From Pedobacter suwonensis (GTDB lineage Bacteria; Bacteroidota; Bacteroidia; Sphingobacteriales; Sphingobacteriaceae), in the NCBI RefSeq assembly GCF_900111825.1, contig NZ_FOJM01000015.1, forward strand, positions 62,001 through 126,000: a stretch of 64,000 nt of DNA, read 5' to 3'. Both the position numbers and the translations under genes were made by a program. Below are positions 1 through 8,628 of the stretch, one piece after another (the first letter of the stretch is position 1; each line of letters opens with the position of its first letter). The notes under the pieces are model-generated. The model had not been told where the DNA came from and made no database searches. It saw only the letters and a program-made list of their open reading frames with translations.

Positions 1-483
1 AGACTCATTAACAACCACTAAGAAAAATCTAAAAAGGAGAAAAATAAATGTTTATATATACTGAAGATGGTTTTAAACTAATCATACAGGTTAATATGAT
101 TGCTTATTTTTTTTTATCAACACCCAACGCTAATATGCAGTTTTGCCAGTATAAGTATACAAGATGATACAGTTTACGCTTAGGCTAGCATTAATGGGAA
201 CTAACCGTTCAAAAGCATCGCTATTGCAAGAAGGCTTGTTCATGCGATAGCCTTTTCCGATTTTCAGGAAAGCAATATTTATAACAAGGATCAAAGCGTG
301 ATAGATTGCTTCGTCGTTCCTCCTTATAATGACAACTTTTTTAAAGGGATGTTGTGAATGGCAATTTTTTTCAGGATTTCTCGGAAATTACGATACTGTC
401 CATATAAGTAGCTACAAGACAATTAAAACGCTGTAGCTACCTTTAAAATGAGTTCGAGAGCTATAGGATTCGCAAGCGGGACA
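1..483. other. Intergenic region at window edge, no clear gene
   Basis: No convincing gene is seen. A 39-codon ORF (48-167, +) has an AAGGAG-like sequence 8 nt before its ATG, but its product matches nothing I recognise. A second frame is open from 205 to 357 without a usable start codon and reads like a decayed coding fragment. Bases near 305-345 resemble the interspersed GCTTCGTCGTTCCTCC-type repeat phrase that I know from Bacteroidota spacers. Confidence 0.4.
408..440 (-). terminator. Hairpin downstream of the APC permease
   Basis: GTAGCTACA (408-416) pairs perfectly with TGTAGCTAC (432-440) across a 15-nt loop. It lies about 45 nt past the stop codon of the minus-strand permease. There is no strong U-tract, so it may be a processing or pausing hairpin rather than a classical terminator. 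Confidence 0.4.
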
Positions 484-1926
484 CTAATCCTCTTGTTCTT
501 TTTTATTGATCAGAAAATAAACAGGAACTCCCAGCAAAACAATTATAAGTCCTGGCCAGGTATATTGTTGTTTGTAAATTAAAAGCAGGATGCAAAATGC
601 TGCGCCGATTAAGAGGTAAATAATTGGTGTGACTGGATACAACCAGGTTTTGTAAGGTCTTTCGATTCCAGGTTTTTTTATCCTTAAGTAAATGACACCG
701 AAAACGGTGATCATGTAAAAAAGCACGATAACAAAAGAAATCATATCTAATAAATTGCCGTACTGGCCGCTTAAGCACAAAACTGCCGCCCAAATGCCTT
801 GCATCCATAACGACCTTTCTGGAACACCATTTTTATTGTTTTTAAGTGCTGCCTTAAAAAACATACCGTCTTGTGCCATGGTCTGAAACACCCGCGCTCC
901 CGCCAATACGATCCCGTTAACACAACCGAAAGTAGAAATCATCACCAGCAACGCAATAATTATTGTACCTGCACCACTACCAAAAATCTGCTCTGAAGCG
1001 GCAACCGCAACCCGATCATTAAGGGCGAAAGCAATACTATCTCTGTTTAAGGTATTGAGGTAAATAAAATTAACCAGTATATAAAGAATCATTACCGCAG
1101 ATGTGCCCAACACCATTGAACGAACCACATTTTTTTTAGGGTTTTCGATTTCTCCGGAAACAAAAGTTACGTTCTCCCAGGCCACACTCGAAAATACCGA
1201 GCCTACCATCGCTGCCGCAATGCCACCCATTATGGTCATTCCTGAAATGGATTCCCATCCCGATTTCAGGAAATTACCGCCTGGATCTGTTTCCAGGTTA
1301 TTGAAAGCATTCCATCCAAAGCTCATATTTCCAGACCAAAAACTATTTTTCACCAAAAGAAAACCTAAAATAATCAGGCCGATCAAAGCAACAATTTTAG
1401 AACCTGTAAAGATATTCTGCAGTATCTTACCACCCTCAACACCTTTTGTATTGATATAAGTTAACAGCAGGATCACACCGATGGCCAAGATCTGGATCCA
1501 GGTAATTTTATAACTCCCTGCTTGGAAAATCGGATCAGCATCGTTTAATGCGGGGATCAGGTAGGCCGTAAATTTACCAAAAGCTACCGCCACTGCGGCA
1601 ATTGTACCTGTTTGGATTACGGTAAAAAGACCCCAGCCATAAAGGAACCCCATCATTTTACCAAAAATCTCTTTCAGGTAAGTGTATTGTCCGCCTGCTT
1701 TAGGAAACATAGCAGAAAGCTCTCCATAAGAAATTGCGGCTGCAACTGTCATTATTCCTGTTATGATCCATACCACAATTAACCAATAACCAGAGCCTAA
1801 ATTTCTCATGATATCGGCACTTACGATAAAGATACCGCTACCAATCATCGAGCCCATTACCAGCATTGTGGCATCAAAAAGGCTTAACTTTCTTTTAGCG
1901 GATCCACCTTCTTTTTCCATTTTCAT
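484..1926 (-). CDS. APC-family amino acid permease
   Basis: This 480-residue integral membrane protein has about twelve hydrophobic segments and is expected to move amino acids across the inner membrane by proton symport or exchange. The N-terminal signature GSMIGSGIF (about residues 25-33) is the unwound first helix that binds substrate in the APC superfamily. A second hallmark is the G-G-Q-Y-T-Y-L segment near residue 80. The length is normal for LAT/YfnA-like carriers. The start chosen is the first ATG; another ATG lies two codons inside. It stands alone on the minus strand, divergent from the pyrophosphatase gene, with a hairpin behind it. Substrate cannot be told from sequence. Two more APC carriers lie at 4,619 and 43,192. 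Confidence 0.9.
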   Translation of the reverse strand: MKMEKEGGSAKRKLSLFDATMLVMGSMIGSGIFIVSADIMRNLGSGYWLIVVWIITGIMTVAAAISYGELSAMFPKAGGQYTYLKEIFGKMMGFLYGWGLFTVIQTGTIAAVAVAFGKFTAYLIPALNDADPIFQAGSYKITWIQILAIGVILLLTYINTKGVEGGKILQNIFTGSKIVALIGLIILGFLLVKNSFWSGNMSFGWNAFNNLETDPGGNFLKSGWESISGMTIMGGIAAAMVGSVFSSVAWENVTFVSGEIENPKKNVVRSMVLGTSAVMILYILVNFIYLNTLNRDSIAFALNDRVAVAASEQIFGSGAGTIIIALLVMISTFGCVNGIVLAGARVFQTMAQDGMFFKAALKNNKNGVPERSLWMQGIWAAVLCLSGQYGNLLDMISFVIVLFYMITVFGVIYLRIKKPGIERPYKTWLYPVTPIIYLLIGAAFCILLLIYKQQYTWPGLIIVLLGVPVYFLINKKEQED

Positions 1927-2241
1927 CTTTTAGTTTGGTTTAGTCGGTGGCTAATTTATTTAAAAAAAAGAAATTAGGCGCGCTTCGCCTGTATTATTTT
2001 AATTGAACAAAATTTTATTTACGCTGGCCATGAAAATTTTAATCACTAGAAGAATATTTTATTAACTTGCTATAAATAAGCCAGAAGTATGTAGTTCGAA
2101 GTCTGAAGAAATTAACGGATTAGTCATGTGTGGATTTAGAGCTGGTGTGTATTCTAAATAAAAACAGCTTAAACATTTAACAGATTCAAACAGTTGATCA
2201 ATAAGTAAACACTAACCAAATATAAAAACCAGTTATTAACT
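1927..2241. other. Divergent intergenic region between permease and pyrophosphatase
   Basis: The 315-base AT-rich spacer must hold the promoters of two divergent genes. I see no exact TAnnTTTG box with a good partner, no RNA gene and no ORF of interest. The stretch 2,165-2,200 has the repetitive AAACAG/ACAGTTGA-type phrasing common to other spacers here. Confidence 0.4.
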
Positions 2242-4488
2242 ATGAACTTTTTACAAAACAATTTAATTTACTGTATTCCGGCGCTGGGCCTTGTAGGCAT
2301 TATAGTTATGATGATTAAAAGCGCCTGGGTAAACAGGCAGGATGCGGGTGACAAGAACATGCAGGAACTTGCGGGCCACATAGCCGATGGTGCCATGGCA
2401 TTTTTAAAAGCTGAATGGAAGGTATTGAGTATTTTTGCTGTTTTTACGGCCGCGCTCCTGGCTTATTCGGGAACAATTACCGAGATTAAAGGCATCGCGA
2501 TGCATTCGAGCTGGATTATCTCTATCTCTTTTATTATTGGAGCAGTATTTTCTGCCACAGCAGGTTATATCGGTATGAAATCGGCTACCAAAGCCAATGT
2601 AAGAACTACACAGGCGGCCCGGACGAGTTTAAAAAAAGCCCTGAAAGTCTCATTTACCGGAGGTACAGTAATGGGCTTGGGCGTTGCCGGCTTGGCAGTT
2701 TTAGGCTTAGGCGGCTTATTCATTGTATTTCTTAAGCATTTTAATGTGGTTTCGGTTAACAGTACCGAAATGAAAACTGCGATAGAGGTTTTAACCGGAT
2801 TTTCTTTAGGCGCCGAATCCATTGCGCTGTTTGCACGTGTCGGCGGTGGTATCTATACCAAAGCTGCCGATGTTGGTGCCGATTTGGTGGGTAAGGTGGA
2901 GGCTGGTATCCCTGAAGATGATGTGCGCAACCCCGCCACCATTGCCGATAACGTGGGCGATAACGTAGGTGATGTTGCCGGTATGGGGGCAGATTTATTC
3001 GGCTCATACGTAGCCACCATTTTAGCTACCATGGTTTTGGGACAGGAAATTAATGTAACCGATAATTTTGGTGGGATGTCTCCTATTCTTTTACCGATGG
3101 TGATTTGTGGGTTGGGCATTATATTTTCAATCATTGGAACCTGGTTCGTCACTATTAAGGATGAAAAATCAAATGTTCAGAATGCATTGAACCTGGGTAA
3201 CTGGTCATCGATTGTCATCACCGCTGTAGCTTCATTCTTTATCGTGAAATGGATGTTGCCTGAAACGCTTAATCTGCGTGGATACGAATTCTCAAGCATC
3301 AATGTTTTTTATGCCATTATAGTAGGCTTAGTAGTCGGAACGATTATGAGTGTTGTGACCGAATATTTTACGGCGATGGGCAAAGGGCCTGTAAACTCGA
3401 TTATCCAACAATCGTCTACGGGACATGCTACCAATATTATTGCAGGTTTATCTGTTGGAATGAAATCTACTGTAATTCCTATTCTGGTGCTGGCCGGAGG
3501 AATTATGGCTTCGTATCATTTTGCAGGTTTATATGGCGTTGCAATTGCTGCAGCCGGAATGATGGCCACTACAGCTATGCAATTGGCTATTGATGCTTTC
3601 GGGCCAATTGCGGATAATGCAGGCGGTATAGCAGAAATGAGTCAATTACCTCCTGAGGTACGCGAACGTACTGATAATTTAGATGCTGTAGGTAATACCA
3701 CCGCAGCAACAGGTAAAGGTTTTGCCATTGCTTCGGCTGCACTTACCTCATTAGCTTTATTCGCTGCCTTTGTTGGTATTGCCGGCATAACTGCGATCGA
3801 TATTTATAAAGCACCTGTGCTGGCAGGTTTATTTGTTGGGGGAATGATTCCTTTCATTTTTTCTGCTCTGTGTATCCAGGCAGTTGGTAAAGCCGCGATG
3901 GATATGGTGCAGGAAGTACGCCGCCAGTTTCGTGAAATACCTGGCATTATGGAATACAAAGCCAAACCTGAATATGAAAAATGCGTGGCCATTTCTACCA
4001 AAGCCTCTATCCGCGAGATGATGATGCCAGGGGCTATTGCTTTGATCACCCCGGTGATTGTAGGCTTCACCTTTGGACCTGAAGTTTTAGGCGGTTTACT
4101 GGCCGGCGTTACCGTTACAGGCGTATTAATGGGTATTTTCCAGAGTAATGCCGGTGGTGCCTGGGATAATGCCAAGAAATCTTTCGAACAGGGGGTGATG
4201 ATTAATGGCGAAATGCACTACAAAAAATCAGAACCGCACAAAGCATCGGTAACAGGAGATACGGTTGGTGATCCTTTTAAAGATACTTCCGGCCCGTCAA
4301 TGAATATTCTGATTAAATTAATGTCTATTGTTTCATTGGTTATCGCTCCTTACATCGCAGTTAAGGCAATTGAAGGCGAACACAAACAGGAAGTTCGGAA
4401 AGAAATCAGGATTGAACAAAAAACTGATGCTTTGGGAAACATAAAAACAGACACTTTGATAAATACAACCGATACATTGAGCCGTTAG
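2242..4488 (+). CDS. hppA: Membrane-bound ion-pumping pyrophosphatase, K+-dependent type
   Basis: HppA hydrolyses pyrophosphate and uses the energy to pump H+ and/or Na+ out of the cytoplasm. The 748-residue protein has about sixteen membrane segments. The catalytic signature DVGADLVGKVEAG starts near residue 209, followed by the acidic PEDDVRNP and DNVGDNVGD motifs that hold Mg-PPi. The segment GNTTAATGKGFA (near residue 484) has Ala where K+-independent enzymes have Lys, which places it in the K+-dependent class. Whether it pumps Na+ or H+ is not resolved here. The last 35-40 residues form a hydrophilic tail rich in Lys, Glu and Thr beyond the usual final helix. A hairpin terminator follows at 4,517. 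Confidence 0.97.
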   Translation: MNFLQNNLIYCIPALGLVGIIVMMIKSAWVNRQDAGDKNMQELAGHIADGAMAFLKAEWKVLSIFAVFTAALLAYSGTITEIKGIAMHSSWIISISFIIGAVFSATAGYIGMKSATKANVRTTQAARTSLKKALKVSFTGGTVMGLGVAGLAVLGLGGLFIVFLKHFNVVSVNSTEMKTAIEVLTGFSLGAESIALFARVGGGIYTKAADVGADLVGKVEAGIPEDDVRNPATIADNVGDNVGDVAGMGADLFGSYVATILATMVLGQEINVTDNFGGMSPILLPMVICGLGIIFSIIGTWFVTIKDEKSNVQNALNLGNWSSIVITAVASFFIVKWMLPETLNLRGYEFSSINVFYAIIVGLVVGTIMSVVTEYFTAMGKGPVNSIIQQSSTGHATNIIAGLSVGMKSTVIPILVLAGGIMASYHFAGLYGVAIAAAGMMATTAMQLAIDAFGPIADNAGGIAEMSQLPPEVRERTDNLDAVGNTTAATGKGFAIASAALTSLALFAAFVGIAGITAIDIYKAPVLAGLFVGGMIPFIFSALCIQAVGKAAMDMVQEVRRQFREIPGIMEYKAKPEYEKCVAISTKASIREMMMPGAIALITPVIVGFTFGPEVLGGLLAGVTVTGVLMGIFQSNAGGAWDNAKKSFEQGVMINGEMHYKKSEPHKASVTGDTVGDPFKDTSGPSMNILIKLMSIVSLVIAPYIAVKAIEGEHKQEVRKEIRIEQKTDALGNIKTDTLINTTDTLSR

Positions 4489-4516
4489 TTGTAAAATCAT
4501 AGATATAAAGACTCAT

Positions 4517-4550
4517 AAAAGGGATTTTAACAGAATCCCTTTTTGTTTTT
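4517..4550 (+). terminator. Rho-independent terminator of hppA
   Basis: AAAAGGGATT (4517-4526) pairs with AATCCCTTTT (4534-4543), with a TTAACAG loop and a T-rich tail. It is 28 nt past the hppA stop codon, so the next permease is probably transcribed separately. Confidence 0.85.
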
Positions 4551-4618
4551 GGTAATTTTTATTTAGGTTTACTGCTTATTATCATAAAAATCAACAAACA
4601 TAAAAGACTAAACAACTT

Positions 4619-6076
4619 ATGAATCTAAAAAAGCCTATTGATGTGCTTATAGCAGAATCTGCTGAAAGCGGTGAAGGCACGTTGAAACGGACACTGAGCA
4701 GTACAAGCCTTGTCGCGTTGGGCATTGGGGCTATTATTGGCGCAGGTTTATTTTCGTTAACGGGTATTGCTGCTGCCGATCATGCCGGACCTGCTGTAAC
4801 TTTATCATTTGTATTAGCGGCAGTTGGCTGTGCTTTTGCCGGATTATGTTATGCCGAATTTGCATCAATGATTCCGGTAGCAGGAAGTGCATATACCTAT
4901 TCTTATGCTACTATGGGCGAATTTATGGCATGGGTTATCGGCTGGGATTTGGTTCTCGAATATGCTTTAGGTGCTGCAACCGTCGGCGTTTCATGGTCTG
5001 GATACTTTAATAAATTATTGCACGAGTTCGGACTCGAAATGCCCCTCTACCTAACTAAATCATTTGCAGAGGTAGATGGAGGAGGGATCAACCTTCCTGC
5101 TGTAGTAATTGTTTCCTTACTCTCTTTAATGTTAATCCGCGGTACCAAAGAATCGGCGAGTCTTAATAACATTTTAGTAATTGTGAAAGTAGCAGTAGTG
5201 ATCATTTTCATTGCACTGGGATGGAAATTCATTAACCCTGCTAACCATACGCCTTATATTCCTGAAAACACAGGTGTTAAAGGAGAGTTTGGTATCTCAG
5301 GTATAGCAGCTGGTGCAGCATTGGTGTTCTTCGCATTTATTGGTTTTGATGCCGTTTCTACAGCTGCTCAGGAAGCTAAAAATCCTCAAAAAGGCATGCC
5401 AATTGGTATATTAGGGTCATTGGTGGTTTGTACCATATTATATGTATTGTTTGCACACGTAATGACAGGATTAGTACCTTACACCGTTTTTAAAGGTGAT
5501 GCCTCTCCTGCTGCTACAGCTTTTAAAGTAACCGGTTACAGCTGGTTGCAAATGGGTCTAATCATTGCCATTTTAGCAGGTTATACTTCAGTAATATTAG
5601 TGATGTTAATGGGCCAGTCAAGGGTATTTTATACCATGTCTAAAGACGGGTTATTACCAAAATTCTTCAGCACTATCCACTCTAAATTCAGAACACCTTT
5701 CAAAACCAATATCTTCTTTATGCTTTTTGTAAGCATCTTTGCTGGTTTTGTTCCGGTTACCGATTTAGGCCACATGGTTTCTATCGGTACCTTGTTTGCA
5801 TTCTCTCTAGTTTGTATTGGTGTAATGTTATTGCGCAAAACAGATCCTGATCGGCCACGTCCTTTCAAAACGCCATTAGTGCCTTTCGTACCAATTATGG
5901 GCATCATTGTTTGCGTTTATTTAATGTCATCACTTCCATTAGAAGCGTGGATCAGGTTAGCAATCTGGATGGGATTAGGTATAGCGATTTATTTCTTATA
6001 TGGTAAAAAGAACTCGGTTCTTAGAAACAGCGGTAATACGGTTAAACCTGTTGATCCTCCGAAACCAGAATTATAA
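4619..6076 (+). CDS. APC-family amino acid permease (CAT/YfnA-like)
   Basis: The 485-residue carrier has about twelve membrane helices. The signature GAIIGAGLFSLTG (from residue 37) and the following HAGPAVTLSF are typical of the cationic-amino-acid-transporter/YfnA branch of the APC superfamily, as is G-F-D-A-V-S-T-A-A-Q-E in the middle of the protein. It probably imports or exchanges amino acids at the inner membrane; the exact substrate is not readable. The gene sits between the terminator of hppA and its own strong terminator at 6,098, so it looks monocistronic. It resembles the longer permease at 43,192 but lacks that protein's extra loops. Confidence 0.92.
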   Translation: MNLKKPIDVLIAESAESGEGTLKRTLSSTSLVALGIGAIIGAGLFSLTGIAAADHAGPAVTLSFVLAAVGCAFAGLCYAEFASMIPVAGSAYTYSYATMGEFMAWVIGWDLVLEYALGAATVGVSWSGYFNKLLHEFGLEMPLYLTKSFAEVDGGGINLPAVVIVSLLSLMLIRGTKESASLNNILVIVKVAVVIIFIALGWKFINPANHTPYIPENTGVKGEFGISGIAAGAALVFFAFIGFDAVSTAAQEAKNPQKGMPIGILGSLVVCTILYVLFAHVMTGLVPYTVFKGDASPAATAFKVTGYSWLQMGLIIAILAGYTSVILVMLMGQSRVFYTMSKDGLLPKFFSTIHSKFRTPFKTNIFFMLFVSIFAGFVPVTDLGHMVSIGTLFAFSLVCIGVMLLRKTDPDRPRPFKTPLVPFVPIMGIIVCVYLMSSLPLEAWIRLAIWMGLGIAIYFLYGKKNSVLRNSGNTVKPVDPPKPEL

Positions 6077-6097
6077 AAAAACTATCTTTTTTAATTA

Positions 6098-6126
6098 AAG
6101 CCCCGATCAAAAGTCGGGGCTTTTTT
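6098..6126 (+). terminator. Rho-independent terminator of the permease gene
   Basis: AAAGCCCCGA (6098-6107) and TCGGGGCTTT (6114-6123) form a ten-pair stem with a six-base loop and a run of six T. It lies 21 nt after the permease stop codon and is one of the clearest terminators in the window. Confidence 0.95.
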
Positions 6127-6150
6127 GTGTTAAATAATTGTTAATAAAGT

Positions 6151-6158
6151 TACCTTTG
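6151..6158 (+). promoter_or_regulatory. -7 box upstream of the porin gene
   Basis: TACCTTTG fits the Bacteroidota TAnnTTTG -7 element and lies 17 nt before the porin ATG. The nearest upstream TTG is at 6125, a spacing of 23 nt instead of the usual 19-21, so the -33 element is weak. Confidence 0.6.
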
Positions 6159-6175
6159 CAAAAAAAATTAACAAA

Positions 6176-7507
6176 ATGTACCGCCATCCTGCTAAACTTA
6201 AAAGCACTTATTTCTTTATCACTGCTGTTTTATTATTCATTTCCACATTGGTGCATGCCCAACGGACGATTAATGACGTAATGGATTCTACAACAGTAAA
6301 TCATTTACTCATCATATCAAAGAAATACGGCTCATTATCATTTAGTGGATATTTGCAGCCACAATTTCAGGTTGCGCAATCAAATGGGGCACAGGCAGAA
6401 TACCAGGGAGGGAATTTTGGCGAATTCACCAATAACCGGTTCAGATTGAGAAGGGGCCGATTACGGGCTGACTACATGATGTTAACAGAAGATGGTAGCC
6501 CATCTACCTATTTTGTACTCCAGTTTGATGGTACCGAGCAGGGCGTAGCCATCCGCGATTTCTGGGGCCGTTATTATGAAAACAAATGGAAAATATTAGC
6601 GGTAACGCTTGGCCTTTCAGGTCGTCCCTTCGGGAACGAGCTGCAGCTGTCTTCTTCTGTCAGGGAAGCACCGGAGCGTGGACGGATGTCGCAGATTTTA
6701 ATGAAAACGGAACGTGACCTGGGTGTTACGTTTACGCTAAATCCACGATGGAAAGATGCAACACTTAAAAATCTGGTGTTTGATTTCGGTATTTATAATG
6801 GTCAGGGCTTGGCTGGTCCGGGTGAGTTTGACAATAGCAAAGATTTCATCTTCAGATTAAGCCATAAAACTTATGCATTTAATCAGTTTACCATTGCAGG
6901 TGGCATAAGTACATTGCAAGGCGGTTTAAACCATCGTTTACCTGTTAGCTATAAAATGAACAGGATCAACGATCAATGGAGAATGGAAAAGGATTCTACT
7001 GCTTCAACAGTTAATAAAGTAGCACCCAGAAGATATTATGGTGCAGATATCCAGTTGGCCACAAAAACCAAAAGCTGGAAATCAGAACTTAGAGCAGAAG
7101 TAATTTCGGGCTTACAAACCGGCACTTCAACTACCTCGGCCACACCAGGTACCTATCCTGTTGATAATAAATCGGTAGCCTTGCCTTATTATACCAGAAC
7201 TTTTAATGGTGCTTACCTCACGTTTGTACAAACTTTAAATAGTACCGATAACCAGCTCATTCTAAAATACGACTGGTATGATCCAAATGCTAAAGTTAAA
7301 GGAATGGACATTTCGGCCGATAAAGGACTATCGCCTGCTGACGTTCGTTTTGACACTTTTGGTTTTGGCTTTTTACATCATTTTAACCCACATTTTAAAG
7401 CAGTATTGTATTACGATATCGTCAGAAATGAATCCACCCAGCTTTCGGGTTACACTGCTGATAGAAAAGATAACGTGCTTACCTTGCGTACGCAATTCTA
7501 TTTCTAA
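6176..7507 (+). CDS. Phosphate-selective porin O/P-like outer membrane protein
   Basis: The 443-residue protein begins with a signal peptide ending at VHAQ (about residue 29). It continues with alternating short amphipathic strands and ends in an aromatic residue (FYF), as expected of an outer-membrane beta-barrel. The G-Y-L-Q-P-Q-F-Q-V start of the barrel and the R-F-R-L-R-R-G-R segment fit the porin O/P (OprO/OprP-like) family. In Bacteroidota these proteins are not always phosphate-specific, so anion or phosphate passage is an inference. It has its own -7 box and is followed by the marC promoter, so it is probably transcribed alone. Confidence 0.8.
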   Translation: MYRHPAKLKSTYFFITAVLLFISTLVHAQRTINDVMDSTTVNHLLIISKKYGSLSFSGYLQPQFQVAQSNGAQAEYQGGNFGEFTNNRFRLRRGRLRADYMMLTEDGSPSTYFVLQFDGTEQGVAIRDFWGRYYENKWKILAVTLGLSGRPFGNELQLSSSVREAPERGRMSQILMKTERDLGVTFTLNPRWKDATLKNLVFDFGIYNGQGLAGPGEFDNSKDFIFRLSHKTYAFNQFTIAGGISTLQGGLNHRLPVSYKMNRINDQWRMEKDSTASTVNKVAPRRYYGADIQLATKTKSWKSELRAEVISGLQTGTSTTSATPGTYPVDNKSVALPYYTRTFNGAYLTFVQTLNSTDNQLILKYDWYDPNAKVKGMDISADKGLSPADVRFDTFGFGFLHHFNPHFKAVLYYDIVRNESTQLSGYTADRKDNVLTLRTQFYF

Positions 7508-7522
7508 TAAATCACCTTACCA

Positions 7523-7554
7523 TTGAGGAATTGATACAAATTCCACTACCTTTG
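7523..7554 (+). promoter_or_regulatory. Promoter of the marC-like gene
   Basis: A -33 TTG (7523-7525) and a -7 TACCTTTG (7547-7554) are separated by 21 nt, matching the consensus of the Bacteroidota primary sigma factor. The ATG follows 17 nt downstream. Confidence 0.7.
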
Positions 7555-7571
7555 CTTAAAATTGCGCTGCT

Positions 7572-8153
7572 ATGAAATCTGATTTTATGACATTCAACTT
7601 AAGCCAGATCCTATCGACAACGATGGTGTTGTTTGCGATTATTGATATCTTAGGTGCGATACCGGTGGTGATCGAACTCCGTAGAAAGGCTGGTCACATC
7701 GAATCAGAAAAGGCTTCGCTGGTAGCAACAGGTCTAATGATCCTATTTTTGTTTGTTGGCGAATCGCTCCTAAAAGTAATCGGTTTGGATGTTGAATCTT
7801 TTGCTATTGCCGGCTCTTTCGTTATCTTCTTCATCGCCATGGAAATGGTATTGGGTTTAACCATTTTTAAGGAAGAAGCACCTGAAACAGTTTCCATAGT
7901 ACCATTGGCTTTTCCTTTGATTGCCGGGGCAGGAACGATGACCACTTTACTTTCGCTAAAAACAGAATACCATACCCAGAATATTTTAGTAGGCATTATA
8001 CTCAATATGTTGTTTGTTTACTTTGTATTGAAAAATACCAACAGACTGGAAAAACTTTTCGGTAAATCCGGTCTTAATATTTTACGTAAAGCCTTTGGGG
8101 TGATTTTACTGGCCATTGCCGTTAAATTGTTCAGGAATAATACGGGGCTTTAG
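7572..8153 (+). CDS. MarC-family integral membrane protein
   Basis: The 193-residue protein has six hydrophobic helices and the usual MarC/UPF0056 layout. It includes the early D-I-L-G-A-I-P segment near residue 26 and P-L-A-F-P-L-I-A-G-A-G in the middle, the latter a conserved family motif. MarC was named for a supposed link to multiple antibiotic resistance that was later not supported; the molecular role is unknown. A good promoter lies just upstream, and a hairpin repeat element starts 14 nt after the stop codon. An ATG at codon 6 is an alternative start. Confidence 0.88.
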   Translation: MKSDFMTFNLSQILSTTMVLFAIIDILGAIPVVIELRRKAGHIESEKASLVATGLMILFLFVGESLLKVIGLDVESFAIAGSFVIFFIAMEMVLGLTIFKEEAPETVSIVPLAFPLIAGAGTMTTLLSLKTEYHTQNILVGIILNMLFVYFVLKNTNRLEKLFGKSGLNILRKAFGVILLAIAVKLFRNNTGL

Positions 8154-8166
8154 CAGGTCCGGTTAG

Positions 8167-8288
8167 ATCGTCATTTCGACTGAAGCCTGCCAATTCTTCA
8201 TTGGTAGCGAAATGGAGAAATCTTTAAATTGTAAGTTTAAAGATTTCTCCCCGCCTGTACGGGCAGGCACTACGGTTGAAATGACGAT
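8167..8288. repeat. Interspersed hairpin repeat (GTCATTTCGAC type)
   Basis: The outer arms ATCGTCATTTC (8167-8177) and GAAATGACGAT (8278-8288) are exact inverted repeats. Inside them GGAGAAATCTTTAAA (8214-8228) pairs with TTTAAAGATTTCTCC (8236-8250). This nested palindrome belongs to a class seen again near 60,279 and, more diverged, at 8,475. It may also end marC transcription. Confidence 0.8.
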
Positions 8289-8365
8289 TACTCTATTAAA
8301 TGACAATTCCCGCACCAATCTGTAACAATAATTCCGTATATTCATCTAAACATAAAGCTTACACA

Positions 8366-8473
8366 ATGAACAGCTTTGAAGAATATACCCTAATTATCGG
8401 AACAATAGCCGTTTTAATCGAAGCGGTGAAGTACGTCAAAAGGAATTTTGCATCCTGGTTCGAGCACACTTAA
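8366..8473 (+). CDS. Possible 35-residue membrane peptide
   Basis: An ATG at 8366 opens a 35-codon frame ending in TAA at 8473. The product starts MNSFEEYTLIIGTIAVLIEA, that is a short polar head and a hydrophobic stretch of about 13 residues, followed by a basic, aromatic tail (VKYVKRNF, ASWF). It has no family that I recognise. It lies between two hairpin repeats and has no obvious Shine-Dalgarno sequence. It could be a small membrane protein or a chance ORF; codon use looks normal for the genome. Confidence 0.35.
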   Translation: MNSFEEYTLIIGTIAVLIEAVKYVKRNFASWFEHT

Positions 8474-8474
8474 A

Positions 8475-8596
8475 TTGTCGTCCTCTCGACTGAAGCAGCG
8501 AAACGGAGAGATCTAATCCGAGATAGATTTAGCTTCGCTGAGCGCTTCTTGATTCTCGAATGCGTTGCACTCCGTTCGAAAGGACGGAGAGAACGA
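8475..8596. repeat. Second, degenerate hairpin repeat
   Basis: The sequence begins with GTCGTCCTCTCGACTGAAGC and ends with GGACGGAGAGAACGAT, a diverged version of the element at 8167-8288. The inner AGCGAAACGGAGAGATCT matches the AGCGAAATGGAGAAATCT of the first copy. No ORF of note lies inside. Confidence 0.6.
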
Positions 8597-8628
8597 TAAG
8601 CATCCCAATCTTACAATCCAAATCCCTG

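Noticed and set aside
48..167. A 39-codon plus-strand ORF with a good ribosome-site-like sequence
   Set aside because: The AAGGAG spacing is tempting, but such sites are rarely used in Bacteroidota, the product is unlike anything known to me, and it lies at the window edge. It is kept only as a note in the first region.
2565..4175. Several minus-strand ORFs of 80-125 codons inside hppA
   Set aside because: They lie fully opposite a long conserved gene, their products are low in recognisable structure, and no start signals stand out. They are shadows of the hppA codon pattern.
8163..8345. A 60-codon minus-strand ORF in the hairpin repeat
   Set aside because: It reads through the palindromic repeat itself, so its sequence is set by the inverted arms rather than by coding function.
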